Shown: piece after piece, positions 7,820 through 16,683 of the stretch
Layout: each line of letters starts with the position of its first letter
Position numbering within the stretch: the stretch's first letter is position 1
NCBI RefSeq assembly: GCF_900142845.1
Contig: NZ_FSRU01000002.1
Span: forward strand, 2,666,001-2,730,000
DNA: 64,000 nucleotides
Direction of reading: 5' to 3'
Source of the DNA: Paraburkholderia phenazinium
GTDB taxonomy: Bacteria > Pseudomonadota > Gammaproteobacteria > Burkholderiales > Burkholderiaceae
The notes under the pieces: model-generated
Databases searched by the model: none
Seen by the model: the letters and a program-made list of their open reading frames with translations, nothing else
What the model was told of the DNA's origin: nothing
Program-made: the position numbers and the translations under genes

Positions 7820-9619
7820 TTATGCCTTCGCTTCCGGCTGACGCAGACGAATGTGCAACTCGCGCAACTGGCGCTCGTCCACTTCGCTCGGCGCCTGCGT
7901 GAGCAGACACTGCGCGCGTTGCGTCTTCGGGAACGCGATCACGTCGCGGATCGAATCGGCGCCGGCCATCATCGTGATGATGCGGTCGAGACCGAAGGCG
8001 ATACCGCCATGCGGCGGCGCGCCGTATTGCAGCGCGTCGAGCAGGAAGCCGAACTTGGCGCGGGCTTCTTCCGCGTTGATCTTGAGCGCGCGGAACACCT
8101 TGCTCTGCACTTCTTCACGGTGAATCCGCACCGAACCGCCGCCGATTTCCCAACCGTTCAGCACCATGTCGTAGGCCTTCGCGAGGCAGCGGCCCGGATC
8201 CGTTTCCAGATACTCGAGGTGCTCGTCCTTCGGACTCGTGAACGGGTGATGCGCGGCGACGTAGCGGTTTTCTTCTTCGTCGTATTCGAACATCGGGAAG
8301 TCCACCACCCACAGCGGCTTCCAGCCGGTTTCGACGAGACCATTGGCCTTGCCGAATTCCGAATGGCCGATCTTCAGACGCAGTGCACCGAGGCTGTCGT
8401 TGACGACCTTCGCGCGATCCGCCGCGAAGAAAATGATGTCGCCGTCTTGCGCGCCGGTGCGCTCGATAATGGCCTTGACCGCTTCGTCATGCAGGTTCTT
8501 GACGATCGGGCTTTGCAGACCGTCACGACCCTTCGCGACTTCGTTGACCTTGATCCAGGCCAGACCCTTCGCGCCGTAGATGCGCACGAATTCCGTGTAG
8601 CTGTCGATATCGCCACGCGACAGCTCGCTACCCTTCGGCACGCGCAGTGCGGCAACGCGACCGTCTTTGGTGTTGGCGGGCGTGCTGAACACCTTGAAGT
8701 CGACGTCCTTGACCGCGTCGGTCAGGTCGGTGAATTCGAGCTTGACGCGCAGGTCCGGCTTATCCGAACCGAAACGGCGCATCGCTTCCGAGTACTCCAT
8801 GACCGGGAATTTCTCGTCCAGTTCGACGCCGATCGTTAGCTTGAACACGTGACGGATCATCGCTTCGAACAGGTCGCGAATTTCCTGCTCCGAGAGGAAC
8901 GAGGTTTCGCAGTCGATCTGCGTGAATTCCGGCTGACGGTCGGCGCGCAGGTCTTCGTCGCGGAAGCACTTGACGATCTGGTAGTAGCGGTCGAAGTTGG
9001 CGACCATCAGCAGCTGCTTGAAGAGCTGCGGCGACTGCGGCAGCGCGAAGAACTGGCCCGCGTTGGTACGCGACGGCACGAGGTAATCGCGCGCGCCTTC
9101 CGGCGTGCTCTTGGTGAGCATCGGCGTTTCGATGTCGATGAAGCCTTGCGCGTCGAGATACTTGCGCACTTCCATGGCGACGCGATAACGCAGACGCAGG
9201 TTGTGCTGCATCTGCGGACGGCGCAGGTCGAGCACGCGATGCGTGAGACGCGTGGTTTCCGACAGGTTGTCGTCGTCGAGCTGGAACGGCGGCGTGACCG
9301 ACGCGTTCAGCACGGTCAGTTCGTGACACAGCACTTCGATCTTGCCGCTCTTCAGACCGGCATTGGTCGTGCCTTCCGGACGACCGCGCACGACACCCTT
9401 GATCTGCACGCAGAACTCGTTGCGCACGCCTTCGGCCGTCTTGAACATCTCCGCGCGATCCGGGTCGCACACGACCTGAACGAGGCCTTCACGGTCGCGC
9501 AGGTCGATGAAGATAACGCCGCCGTGGTCACGGCGACGGCTCACCCAGCCGCACAGCGACACGGTTTGGCCCAACAGTTCTTCGGTCACCAGACCGCAGT
9601 ATTCAGATCGCATCGACAT
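7820..9619 (-). CDS. aspS: aspartyl-tRNA synthetase, probably non-discriminating (Asp/Asn)
   Basis: A 599-aa bacterial-type class II synthetase that charges tRNA-Asp. It has the N-terminal OB-fold anticodon domain (about 1-105), the catalytic domain with the bacterial insertion, and motif 3 [13 protein letters not shown] near the C-terminus. The anticodon-binding loop reads RRRDHGG with His32, where E. coli AspRS has Leu (RRRDLGS). His at this site is the published mark of the non-discriminating type that also misacylates tRNA-Asn for GatCAB amidation. Length and domain order are normal. It lies last in the run fmdB-DUF502-aspS and is closed by a clear terminator. Confidence 0.96.
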   Translation of the reverse strand: MSMRSEYCGLVTEELLGQTVSLCGWVSRRRDHGGVIFIDLRDREGLVQVVCDPDRAEMFKTAEGVRNEFCVQIKGVVRGRPEGTTNAGLKSGKIEVLCHELTVLNASVTPPFQLDDDNLSETTRLTHRVLDLRRPQMQHNLRLRYRVAMEVRKYLDAQGFIDIETPMLTKSTPEGARDYLVPSRTNAGQFFALPQSPQLFKQLLMVANFDRYYQIVKCFRDEDLRADRQPEFTQIDCETSFLSEQEIRDLFEAMIRHVFKLTIGVELDEKFPVMEYSEAMRRFGSDKPDLRVKLEFTDLTDAVKDVDFKVFSTPANTKDGRVAALRVPKGSELSRGDIDSYTEFVRIYGAKGLAWIKVNEVAKGRDGLQSPIVKNLHDEAVKAIIERTGAQDGDIIFFAADRAKVVNDSLGALRLKIGHSEFGKANGLVETGWKPLWVVDFPMFEYDEEENRYVAAHHPFTSPKDEHLEYLETDPGRCLAKAYDMVLNGWEIGGGSVRIHREEVQSKVFRALKINAEEARAKFGFLLDALQYGAPPHGGIAFGLDRIITMMAGADSIRDVIAFPKTQRAQCLLTQAPSEVDERQLRELHIRLRQPEAKA

Positions 9620-9690
9620 GATGTTTGTCTTTCGTTTTGCATTGGTTGAACGGCGCGCGGCTCATGAAACTGAAACAATGCGCGCCGGCA

Positions 9691-10344
9691 TTACATCGGC
9701 GGCTCGATGGTGGAGCGGCGCACCTGCGCCGGTGGCGCGGACGGCGCCACCACGCCCATCGAGACAATGTACTTGAGCGCAGCGTCGACCGTCATATCGA
9801 GTTCGACCACTTCGCTCTTCGGCACCATCAGGAAGAAGCCGGACGTCGGGTTCGGCGTAGTCGGCACGTACACGCTGACGTGATCTTCCTTCAGGTGGTT
9901 GACCACGTCGCCGCCCGGGATCCCGGTCAGAAACGCGATCGTATAGGACCCTTTGCGCGGATACTCGATCAGGAGCGCCTTGCGAAACGCATTGCCGCTG
10001 CTCGAGAGCAAGGTATCCGAGACCTGCTTGACGCTCGTGTAGATCGGCCCCACCACCGGGATATGGCCGACCAGCAGTTCCCACCACTTCACGAGCTTCT
10101 GCCCGATGAAGTTCTGCGTCAACAGCCCGACGATGAAGATGAACGCCAGCGTCAGCACCGCGCCGAGGCCGGGCAGACGGAAGCCGAGCGCCCGCTCCGG
10201 CTGCCAGGACTCCGGCAGCAGCAACAGCGTCTGATCCATCGTGCCGATGATCAGACCGAGCACCCACAACGTGATGGCCAACGGCACCAGCACCAGCAGG
10301 CCAGTCAGAAACACCGATTTGAGCGTCGCTTTTTTCGTCGTCAT
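9691..10344 (-). CDS. DUF502 membrane protein
   Basis: A 217-aa protein of the DUF502 family, conserved beside aspS/fmdB in beta-proteobacteria. Two transmembrane segments are visible (about 8-28, VFLTGLLVLVPLAITLWVLG, and 58-80, LGAVLTLAFIFIVGLL). They are followed by the family motif PVVGPIYTSVKQV and a soluble C-terminal domain with the GIPGGDVV and VPTTPNPTSGF segments. No enzymatic motif is seen and the function is unknown. It lies 71 nt upstream of aspS and 73 nt downstream of fmdB, so it is probably co-transcribed. Confidence 0.85.
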   Translation of the reverse strand: MTTKKATLKSVFLTGLLVLVPLAITLWVLGLIIGTMDQTLLLLPESWQPERALGFRLPGLGAVLTLAFIFIVGLLTQNFIGQKLVKWWELLVGHIPVVGPIYTSVKQVSDTLLSSSGNAFRKALLIEYPRKGSYTIAFLTGIPGGDVVNHLKEDHVSVYVPTTPNPTSGFFLMVPKSEVVELDMTVDAALKYIVSMGVVAPSAPPAQVRRSTIEPPM

Positions 10345-10364
10345 GTGTATCGCCAGAAAGCCAC

Positions 10365-10409
10365 CCCGGCGAAGCCGGGCGCGGCGAGTGTGCCGCCTCG
10401 AAAGGCGGC
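10365..10409 (-). repeat. two small GC-rich hairpins between fmdB and DUF502
   Basis: CCCGGC-GAA-GCCGGG (10365-10379) and GCCGCCT-CGAA-AGGCGGC (10392-10409) are two perfect stem-loops in the 73-nt intercistronic gap. Neither is followed by a T-run. They may stabilise or process the mRNA. The function is not known. Confidence 0.5.
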
Positions 10410-10417
10410 GACGCTAA

Positions 10418-10783
10418 CTAGGCGTTGCCGGAGCCGCTGCTGGCGGCGGGTGCCGCTGCCGGCGCCGCCGGCGCTGCGGCTGCGCTCGTGGAACTGGTGG
10501 TAGCGCCTTCCGACGCCGCGGGGGCCGCGTTACCGCCTTCGGTCTTGGCGGGCGCTGCCTCGGCACCGCCGCTCGGCGCCGCTGCGCTCTTCGCGCTATT
10601 GCCGCCGCGGAAGTCGGTTACATACCAGCCCGAACCCTTCAACTGGAACCCGGCCGCAGTCACCTGCTTGCGAAAGGTGTCTTTCCCGCACTCAGGGCAG
10701 TGAGTCAGAGGGGCGTCGCTCATCTTCCGAAGCACGTCCTTCCCGAAGCCGCATGACTCGCAGCGATAAGCGTAGATCGGCAT
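10418..10783 (-). CDS. FmdB-family zinc ribbon regulatory protein
   Basis: A 121-aa protein. The first 70 residues are the FmdB zinc ribbon: MPIYAYRCESCGFG with the first CxxC and HCPECGK with the second, about 20 residues apart. The remaining 50 residues are a low-complexity tail rich in Ala, Pro, Gly and Ser. The frame is open up to 10924, but the ATG at 10783 is the universal family start (MPIYxYxC). The name derives from a putative formamidase-operon regulator and the true role is unknown. A TATAAT box at 10829-10834 (minus strand) may start the fmdB-DUF502-aspS transcript. Confidence 0.85.
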   Translation of the reverse strand: MPIYAYRCESCGFGKDVLRKMSDAPLTHCPECGKDTFRKQVTAAGFQLKGSGWYVTDFRGGNSAKSAAAPSGGAEAAPAKTEGGNAAPAASEGATTSSTSAAAAPAAPAAAPAASSGSGNA

Positions 10784-10828
10784 GATCTTTTCCCTACAGT
10801 AATCTGATAAACGCTTGCAAAGCCTTGA

Positions 10829-10834
10829 ATTATA
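10829..10834 (-). promoter_or_regulatory. TATAAT -10 box upstream of fmdB
   Basis: A perfect TATAAT on the minus strand, 45 nt before the fmdB start, sits in a short stretch with far more A and T than its surroundings. No good -35 lies 16-18 bp upstream (the DNA there is G-rich), so this is a weak or activator-dependent call. Confidence 0.35.
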
Positions 10835-10920
10835 GCCGCAAACAATTCCCGCCCCCCGATTTTGGGGACGCGCGGCCGACGCAGGCACCGTTGGCGTAGA
10901 TGGGGGCGCTCGTCGCGGGA

Positions 10921-11571
10921 TCAAGTCCCGGGCGCGGCCCGACGGCGCCAGGTCAGCCAGCGTTCGCGACCGGCGAACACCGGCATCGAGTCGCTCACCG
11001 GCTCGTCCTCGATTAGATCGAAGTACGGTGTCAGCAAGACGTCGAGTTCGGCGCGTTCGATTCCGAAGGGCGGCCCTTTCGGCGTCGCGCCCAGAAAAAA
11101 GAAACCGGCCAGCAACGCGCCCGGTGGCAAAAGTTCAGCCATGCGCTGCGCATAATCGGCGCGGCGGTCTCCCGGCAACGCGCACAGAAACGCGCGTTCG
11201 TACATCCAGTCCGGCGCGAACGGCGGTTGCCAGGCGAAGAAATCAGCCTGTTCGACCACCTCTGCGTACGTGCCTAACTGCGTGCGCGCCGCCGCGACCG
11301 CTGCGGGCGAGAAATCGATCGCCTGCACGCGGCGTCCCTGACGGGCCAGCCACAGCGCCTCCCAGGCGCTGCCGCAACCGGGGATCAAGACAGCCGCCTC
11401 AGTGTGCCGTGCAGCGAAGGCCTGAAAAGCCGCGGGTACGCCAGCCTGATCCCATGGGATGAAACCGCGCTCGAAGCGCTCGTCCCAGAACGCCGGGGAG
11501 TTCGGATCGCGCGTGGCGAAGTCGGCGCTTGTGGGGTTAGAGGGGTCTGCCGGCCGGGTTGGATCGCTCAT
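10921..11571 (-). CDS. SAM-dependent methyltransferase, thiopurine methyltransferase family
   Basis: A 216-aa class I methyltransferase. Motif I is clear (AAVLIPGCGSAWEALWLARQG, about residues 60-80), followed by AIDFSPAAV for the SAM ribose site. FWDERFERGFIPWDQAG at about residues 28-44 is typical of the TPMT-like family. The natural substrate in bacteria is uncertain; relatives methylate thiol or metalloid compounds. It lies 13 nt after ubiB in the same direction, which suggests one transcript but does not prove a quinone role. Confidence 0.82.
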   Translation of the reverse strand: MSDPTRPADPSNPTSADFATRDPNSPAFWDERFERGFIPWDQAGVPAAFQAFAARHTEAAVLIPGCGSAWEALWLARQGRRVQAIDFSPAAVAAARTQLGTYAEVVEQADFFAWQPPFAPDWMYERAFLCALPGDRRADYAQRMAELLPPGALLAGFFFLGATPKGPPFGIERAELDVLLTPYFDLIEDEPVSDSMPVFAGRERWLTWRRRAAPGT

Positions 11572-11583
11572 CGGTGCATCTCC

Positions 11584-13161
11584 TTACCCGCCATACGCCA
11601 GCGCCAGCCATGCGCGCGCCACCACCGCCCCGATTCCCACCGCAATCCCGAACAGCAGCAGGCCCTGCAGCAACCGGTTAGTGCGCTTCTGCTCGAGCAA
11701 AATCTGGCGAATCATCTCGTCGCTCGTACCGCGCGAGTTGTCGTGGCGCTCCGCCAGCACGTGATGGATCAACCGCGGCAATTGCGGCAAGGTCTTGCTC
11801 CACTGCGGCGCCTCGATCTTGAGCCGCTCATACCAGCCGCGCAGGCCGATCTGCTCGTTCATCCAGCGTTCGAGGTAAGGCTTGGCGGTTTTCCAAAGGT
11901 CGAGTTCGGGATCGAGCGAACGCCCCAGACCTTCGACGTTCAGCATGGTCTTCTGCAGCAACACGAGCTGCGGCTGGATCTCGACATTGAAGCGGCGCGA
12001 CGTGGAGAACAGGCGCATCAGCACCTGGCCGAGCGAAATGTCTTTCAGCGCGCGGTCGAAGTATGGCTCGCAGACCGCCCGAATCGCGCTCTCCAGTTCC
12101 TCGACACGCGTGGTGGGCGGCACCCAGCCCGATTCCAGATGCAGCGTGGCGACGCGATGGTAGTCGCGCTTGAAGAAGGCGAGGAAGTTCTGCGCGAGGT
12201 AGTTCTTATCGAAGTCCGACAGCGCGCCGATGATGCCGAAATCGAGCGCGATATAGCGCCCGAAGTGCGCCGGATCGAGACTGACCTGGATATTGCCCGG
12301 GTGCATGTCGGCGTGGAAAAAGCCGTCGCGGAACACCTGGGTGAAGAAAATCTCGACGCCTTCGCGAGCCAGCTTCGGAATGTCCACGCCCGCGGCGCGC
12401 AGCGTCTCCACCTGGCTGATCGGCACGCCGACCATACGCTCCATCACCAGCACGGTGGGCGTGCAGAACTCCCAATACATCTCGGGAACGAGCAGCAGAT
12501 CGAGGCCCGCAAAATTGCGGCGCAACTGACTGCCGTTGGCCGCTTCGCGCATCAGGTCGAGTTCGTCGTGCAGGTACTTGTCGAACTCGGCGACCACCTC
12601 GCGCGGCTTCAGGCGCTTGCCGTCGGCCCACAGACGCTCGGCCCAGACGGCGATGTCGCGCAGCAGCGCGAGGTCGGAGTCGATCACGGGCAGCATGTTC
12701 GGCCGCAACACCTTCACCGCGACGGCCTTGCCCGCATGCTGGCCGGCCTTCACCTTGGCGAAGTGCACCTGTGCGATCGATGCGCTCGCCACCGGTACCC
12801 GCTCGAAATCGTCGAACAGCACGTCGACCGGCGCACCCAGCGACTTCTCCACGAGGCCGATCGCCACATCCGAGGGGAACGGCGGCACCTGGTCCTGCAG
12901 CTTGGCGAGTTCGTTGGCGATGTCGACAGGCAGCAGGTCGCGCCGGGTGGACAGCACCTGGCCGAACTTCACGAAGATCGGGCCGAGGCTTTCGAGCGCG
13001 AGGCGCAGCCGCACGGCCGGCGGCTGGTCGAACTTGCGGCCGATGGTGGTGATACGCAGCAACAGACGCACGCGGCGGTCGTTGATGCGGCTCAGCATCA
13101 TCTCATCGAGACCGAAGCGGATGACAGTGAAGAAAATCTTGAGGAAACGCAGAAAACGCAT
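11584..13161 (-). CDS. ubiB: ubiquinone biosynthesis protein UbiB (ADCK-like atypical kinase)
   Basis: A 525-aa ABC1/ADCK/UbiB-family protein needed for ubiquinone synthesis at the inner membrane. The family hallmark KFGQ ([19 protein letters not shown], about residues 58-76), the kinase-like core with HADMHPGNI, and the DFG segment are all present. The C-terminus carries hydrophobic membrane segments ([21 protein letters not shown]). Length equals the usual 520-545 aa. It lies 15 nt after ubiJ, the usual partner, and near ubiE in the same direction. The assignment is firm by motif and context. Confidence 0.95.
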   Translation of the reverse strand: MRFLRFLKIFFTVIRFGLDEMMLSRINDRRVRLLLRITTIGRKFDQPPAVRLRLALESLGPIFVKFGQVLSTRRDLLPVDIANELAKLQDQVPPFPSDVAIGLVEKSLGAPVDVLFDDFERVPVASASIAQVHFAKVKAGQHAGKAVAVKVLRPNMLPVIDSDLALLRDIAVWAERLWADGKRLKPREVVAEFDKYLHDELDLMREAANGSQLRRNFAGLDLLLVPEMYWEFCTPTVLVMERMVGVPISQVETLRAAGVDIPKLAREGVEIFFTQVFRDGFFHADMHPGNIQVSLDPAHFGRYIALDFGIIGALSDFDKNYLAQNFLAFFKRDYHRVATLHLESGWVPPTTRVEELESAIRAVCEPYFDRALKDISLGQVLMRLFSTSRRFNVEIQPQLVLLQKTMLNVEGLGRSLDPELDLWKTAKPYLERWMNEQIGLRGWYERLKIEAPQWSKTLPQLPRLIHHVLAERHDNSRGTSDEMIRQILLEQKRTNRLLQGLLLFGIAVGIGAVVARAWLALAYGG

Positions 13162-13176
13162 GGTTGAGCCCGGTGA

Positions 13177-13833
13177 CTAGCGCGTGCCGCGCGACGTGGC
13201 GGCGCCGCCCGACGCATCGGCGCCGCGGGCTTCGACCTTCTGTTCAAGGCGCTCGAGGCGCTTTTCGACGCGCGCCAGCGCATCGCGGGCGCGAGCGAGT
13301 TCGGCATTGAACTCGTCGAGCGCGGCGCGGCGCACCAGTTGCGGATTTTCATCGAGCAGGTACTCGGCGACCGAGTCGAGCAGATTGCGCCCGGTGCGGC
13401 GCGCATGCTCGCTGACCGAGCGCGCCACCGAGGCCACCCGCCAGGCCGGACCGTCGCCGATCAGCCGCGCCAGGTCTTCCTCCGGCTCCCAGCGCAGATG
13501 CTCGGCCAGCTTGGCGATGACCGTGACGAACTCCGCGTCGCCCTCGATCTTCACATGCTTCATCACCGCCGCCTGACCACCCTGGACAAAGGCCGGCAGC
13601 GCCTCCGACGGCACGGCGATGGTGACGTCGAACAGCTGCGCCTGCGTTTCGTCGACCGCGGTCAGATAGCCGTCCGGCTGGACCAGCAGGATCAACACGA
13701 CCGGCGAGCAGGATAGCCGGGCAGTCTTGCCGGCGTAGGGGGCGAGGCGCTCACGAGCCCACGATTCGCGGGCGAGCAGATGATTGACGGCAGCAGCGAA
13801 GGGCTTGGCGGCGAGGGTCATTGAAAGTGGCAA
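13177..13833 (-). CDS. ubiJ: ubiquinone biosynthesis accessory factor UbiJ (SCP2 domain)
   Basis: A 218-aa protein with an N-terminal SCP2-like lipid-binding domain (about residues 10-120) and a C-terminal heptad-rich stretch (ELARARDALARVEKRLERLEQKVEAR) predicted to be a coiled coil. This is the UbiJ pattern. UbiJ is a non-enzymatic part of the ubiquinone synthesis complex and binds isoprenoid intermediates. It lies directly before ubiB. An intrinsic terminator at 13839-13869 separates it from the Tim44 gene, so ubiJ-ubiB seems to begin a new transcript or depend on readthrough. Confidence 0.87.
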   Translation of the reverse strand: MPLSMTLAAKPFAAAVNHLLARESWARERLAPYAGKTARLSCSPVVLILLVQPDGYLTAVDETQAQLFDVTIAVPSEALPAFVQGGQAAVMKHVKIEGDAEFVTVIAKLAEHLRWEPEEDLARLIGDGPAWRVASVARSVSEHARRTGRNLLDSVAEYLLDENPQLVRRAALDEFNAELARARDALARVEKRLERLEQKVEARGADASGGAATSRGTR

Positions 13834-13838
13834 GAAAA

Positions 13839-13869
13839 AACCCGCGCGGGCGATGTGCCCGCGCGGGTT
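13839..13869 (-). terminator. intrinsic terminator after the Tim44-domain gene
   Basis: CCCGCGCGGGC (13841-13851) and its complement GCCCGCGCGGG (13857-13867) form an 11-bp perfect hairpin with a 5-nt loop. On the minus strand it is followed by TTTTTT. It ends the Tim44-domain transcript immediately ahead of the ubiJ start at 13833. Confidence 0.87.
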
Positions 13870-13934
13870 CCTATTGTAACGTCCGTTCGCTTTCCGGCTT
13901 GCTCAGCCGAACGGCCAATATGCAAGGCGCGACG

Positions 13935-14960
13935 TTAATGCGCAGACGTGGCCGCGCCGACCTGCTGAATGCCTGCGAGCAACCAGCCTTCGCCGGCGCG
14001 GGTCGACTTCGACAGGTTCCAGATCTCCACAAACGGCTCGGCCGGCGCGCCCGAGCTCTCGCGCATCAGGCCGGAGAAGCGCACGCTGGCGACGAACTCG
14101 CTGCCGAGGTCTTCGACACCCAGCAACTCGGCGTTCAACTGCACGACATCGGTCAGGTTCGATTCCGGGCCGCGCGCGTCCAGGTCGACCTTCACTTCGG
14201 CGAACATCTCCGGCGTCGTGAATTCGCGGATGTCCGCGATGTTCCCCACGTCCCACGCGGCCTGCAGGCGCACGAAGTAGACCTTGGCATTGCGGACGAA
14301 GGCTTCCGTGTCAAAGCCGGCCGGCACGACAGGCGCCGCCTGCATCACCGGCGCAGCCAGCGCGCCGCTGCCGCGCGGATCGAGGTACGAACCGGAAGCC
14401 GACGACGCCCCCGGCGTGAAGCTGGGCTCCTGCGCGTAGTGATCGCGGCTGGTGTTCAGGCTCGGTGCGCTGCCCGCGTATGCCGGCGTCGCCGCGTCGC
14501 GCTTGCGGCCCATGAAACGGCGGATCAGCCAGATCGCCAGCATGGCGATCGCGGCGATCACAAGCATGTTGGCCATGGCACCGGCAAACGCCTCGCCCAG
14601 CCCCAGGTGCGAAAGCAACGCGGCAATGCCGAGGCCCGCGGCCAGGCCGGCGATCGGCCCGAGCCAGCGCGAGCGGTTAGGCACGGCGGCCGGCGTCGGC
14701 GCCGCTTGCGCGCGCTGTGCCTGGGCGGCTTGCGCCGATTGCTGGGTGGATTGGCCGGGTTGCGCCGGCGGCGTCGTCTGACGCTGCATGGTGGTGGACT
14801 GTTGACGGCCGATGCTGCGGCCGCCGCCCATGCGCCTTGCCTCGGCGTCGAGCGAGGCAACGGTGGCGAGCGCGATCAGACCGACCATCGCTGCCAGTCC
14901 GATTCTCCTCGCCAACGACCCCTTAGCCTTACGGGAAGATAACAGACGCGAATCGGACAT
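13935..14960 (-). CDS. Tim44-domain membrane protein
   Basis: A 341-aa protein with an N-terminal signal or membrane segment (RIGLAAMVGLIALATVASL). A Gln/Pro-rich low-complexity region follows (about 45-90), then a second hydrophobic stretch (about 95-145), and a C-terminal Tim44-like domain (about 195-338, DTEAFVRNAKVYFVRLQAAWD). The bacterial function of Tim44-like domains is not settled; in mitochondria the domain tethers the import motor. It lies 37 nt after ubiE and before ubiJ-ubiB on the same strand, and carries its own terminator. The conserved position among ubiquinone genes is suggestive, but no quinone role can be shown from sequence. Confidence 0.85.
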   Translation of the reverse strand: MSDSRLLSSRKAKGSLARRIGLAAMVGLIALATVASLDAEARRMGGGRSIGRQQSTTMQRQTTPPAQPGQSTQQSAQAAQAQRAQAAPTPAAVPNRSRWLGPIAGLAAGLGIAALLSHLGLGEAFAGAMANMLVIAAIAMLAIWLIRRFMGRKRDAATPAYAGSAPSLNTSRDHYAQEPSFTPGASSASGSYLDPRGSGALAAPVMQAAPVVPAGFDTEAFVRNAKVYFVRLQAAWDVGNIADIREFTTPEMFAEVKVDLDARGPESNLTDVVQLNAELLGVEDLGSEFVASVRFSGLMRESSGAPAEPFVEIWNLSKSTRAGEGWLLAGIQQVGAATSAH

Positions 14961-14997
14961 GATGAACTTTTCCTTTAAAAACGATGGGTTAGGGACC

Positions 14998-15729
14998 CTA
15001 GTATTTGGTCCCCACGTGTAAAGCTACCACACCAGCTGACAAATTGTAATATTTGACGCCGTCGAGGCCAGCTTGTTCCATCATCGTCTTTAAAGTTTCC
15101 TGGTCCGGGTGCATGCGGATCGATTCCGCCAGGTAACGGTAGCTCTCGGCGTCTTTCGCGAAGCGGTCGCCGAGCCACGGCAGCACCTTGAACGAATAGA
15201 CGTCGTAGACTTTTTTCAGCGGATCCCACACCTTGGAGAACTCCAGCACCAGCAGGCGCCCGGCCGGCTTCAGCACGCGGCGCATTTCCGCCAGCGCGAC
15301 GTCCTTGTGGGTCATGTTGCGCAGCCCGAACGCCACGGTCACCACGTCGAAGTAGTTGTCTGGAAAGGGAATTTTCTCCGCATCGCACAGCAGCGCCGGC
15401 GTGATGATGCCCTTGTCGAGCAGCCGGTCGCGGCCCACGCGCAGCATCGATTCGTTGATGTCCGTATGCCAGACCTCGCCGGTCGGCCCCGCTTTTTTGG
15501 CGAATTCCTTGGAGAGATCGCCCGTGCCGCCCGCGATATCGAGCACTTTGTAGCCCGGCCGCACGTTGGCCTGGGCGATCGTGAAGATCTTCCACGCCCG
15601 GTGCAACCCGCCCGACATCAGGTCGTTCATCAGGTCGTAGTTGGCGGCAACGGAGTGGAACACGCCCGCCACCTTCTGCGCTTTTTCCTGTTCGTCGACT
15701 GTCTGAAAGCCGAAGTGGGTTTTGCTCAT
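14998..15729 (-). CDS. ubiE: demethylmenaquinone/2-polyprenyl-benzoquinol methyltransferase UbiE
   Basis: A 243-aa SAM-dependent C-methyltransferase of ubiquinone synthesis. The UbiE signature segments are present: [17 protein letters not shown] near residues 30-46, motif [11 protein letters not shown] near 63-72, and the GLRNMTHKD segment near 135. The open frame runs on to 15897, but the ATG at 15729 ([16 protein letters not shown]) gives the expected family start and length. The neighbours are DUF971 upstream (67 nt) and the Tim44-domain gene downstream, with ubiJ and ubiB beyond. Confidence 0.96.
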   Translation of the reverse strand: MSKTHFGFQTVDEQEKAQKVAGVFHSVAANYDLMNDLMSGGLHRAWKIFTIAQANVRPGYKVLDIAGGTGDLSKEFAKKAGPTGEVWHTDINESMLRVGRDRLLDKGIITPALLCDAEKIPFPDNYFDVVTVAFGLRNMTHKDVALAEMRRVLKPAGRLLVLEFSKVWDPLKKVYDVYSFKVLPWLGDRFAKDAESYRYLAESIRMHPDQETLKTMMEQAGLDGVKYYNLSAGVVALHVGTKY

Positions 15730-15796
15730 CGCGTTCGTCCTTTCGCGTATTCTGGATTGTTGCGCCGCATCACTGCGGCAGTCAGGCCGAATCGTA

Positions 15797-16210
15797 TCAG
15801 TGACAATGACCGTGCGGGGCGCCGGATGCCGCCATGGGGGCGTCGCGGTCGACGCCCGCCGCTGCCAGTTTGTCGAGATACTCGCGCCAGAGTTCATCCT
15901 GGCGGGTGGCGATGTCGTACAGCAGGTCCCACGAATACAGCCCGGTGGAGTGGCCGTCCGAGAAGGTCGGCTGGAGCGCGTAGTTGCCCACGCCCTCGAT
16001 CGCGGTGATCGTCACCTCGCGCTTGCCGGTCTGCAGCGTTTCCTGCCCCGGCCCATGCCCGCGCACTTCCGCCGAAGGCGAATACACGCGCAGCAACTCG
16101 AACGGCACACGGAAAGATTCGCCGTTTGCGTACTGCAGTTCGAGCACGTGCGATTTGGCATGTACCACCACGCCGGTCGGCACCGGCGTGTCGGGAGTCA
16201 GTCCACTCAT
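15797..16210 (-). CDS. DUF971 domain protein
   Basis: A 137-aa protein of the DUF971 (gamma-butyrobetaine hydroxylase-like N-terminal) family. The domain occupies about residues 14-105, with the usual [22 protein letters not shown] and [10 protein letters not shown] segments. The C-terminal tail ends in HGHCH, a possible metal-binding end. Relatives are linked to Fe-S cluster handling by domain fusions, but no catalytic residues are visible here. It lies 4 nt after the HIT-family gene and 67 nt before ubiE, and is probably co-transcribed with them. Confidence 0.85.
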   Translation of the reverse strand: MSGLTPDTPVPTGVVVHAKSHVLELQYANGESFRVPFELLRVYSPSAEVRGHGPGQETLQTGKREVTITAIEGVGNYALQPTFSDGHSTGLYSWDLLYDIATRQDELWREYLDKLAAAGVDRDAPMAASGAPHGHCH

Positions 16211-16214
16211 ATCG

Positions 16215-16649
16215 TTAGCCTCGGGCCAGAACGTGTTCGATTTCCTGCCGCACCGCGTCGCGCAGCAAGGTTGCCTGCGCGCGGCGCGAGGACAGTAGCG
16301 CCTCCGACACCGTGCGCTGGCGCGGCGCCCAGATCGGCAGCGGAAAATGGGCGTCGTTCGAGAAACGCGGAATCACATGCCAGTGCACGTGCGGCACCTG
16401 GTTGCCGAGGCTCGCCAGGTTCACCTTGACCGGTTGCAGGATGCGCCGCATGGCACGCTCGACCGCGTACACCGCGCGCATCACGCGGTCGCGGTCGGCC
16501 TCGGCGAGATCCGAGAACTCGGCAACGTGCTTGTTCCAGATGACCCGGCAGAAGCCCGGGTAATCGTGTTCGTCGGCGAGAACGACACGCAGCGTATCGT
16601 CCTGCCACAGCACGTCGCCGCCATCTTCACGGCAAAATACACAGTCCAT
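16215..16649 (-). CDS. HIT-family hydrolase
   Basis: A 144-aa histidine-triad protein that probably hydrolyses nucleoside phosphoramidates or dinucleotides. The HIT motif HVHWHVIPRF lies near residues 91-100. The start MDCVFCRE with a CxxC-like pair (Cys3, Cys6) fits a zinc-binding HIT subgroup. The open frame extends to 16751, but the ATG at 16649 has the conserved N-terminus. It lies 4 nt before DUF971 and 34 nt after the large FAD/Fe-S oxidoreductase. The physiological substrate is unknown. Confidence 0.87.
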   Translation of the reverse strand: MDCVFCREDGGDVLWQDDTLRVVLADEHDYPGFCRVIWNKHVAEFSDLAEADRDRVMRAVYAVERAMRRILQPVKVNLASLGNQVPHVHWHVIPRFSNDAHFPLPIWAPRQRTVSEALLSSRRAQATLLRDAVRQEIEHVLARG

Positions 16650-16683
16650 CGTCGTCCTCAGGCGGGAATCGTCAGTCGTGCCA

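Noticed and set aside
11404..13167. 587-codon plus-strand frame opposite ubiB
   Set aside because: Composition dominated by Arg, Gln, His and Leu; lies wholly over ubiB with complementary third positions.
14992..15012. GGGACC/GGTCCC stem overlapping the ubiE stop as a terminator
   Set aside because: Only 6 bp with a 9-nt loop and no T-run; the next gene is 37 nt away, so readthrough is expected.
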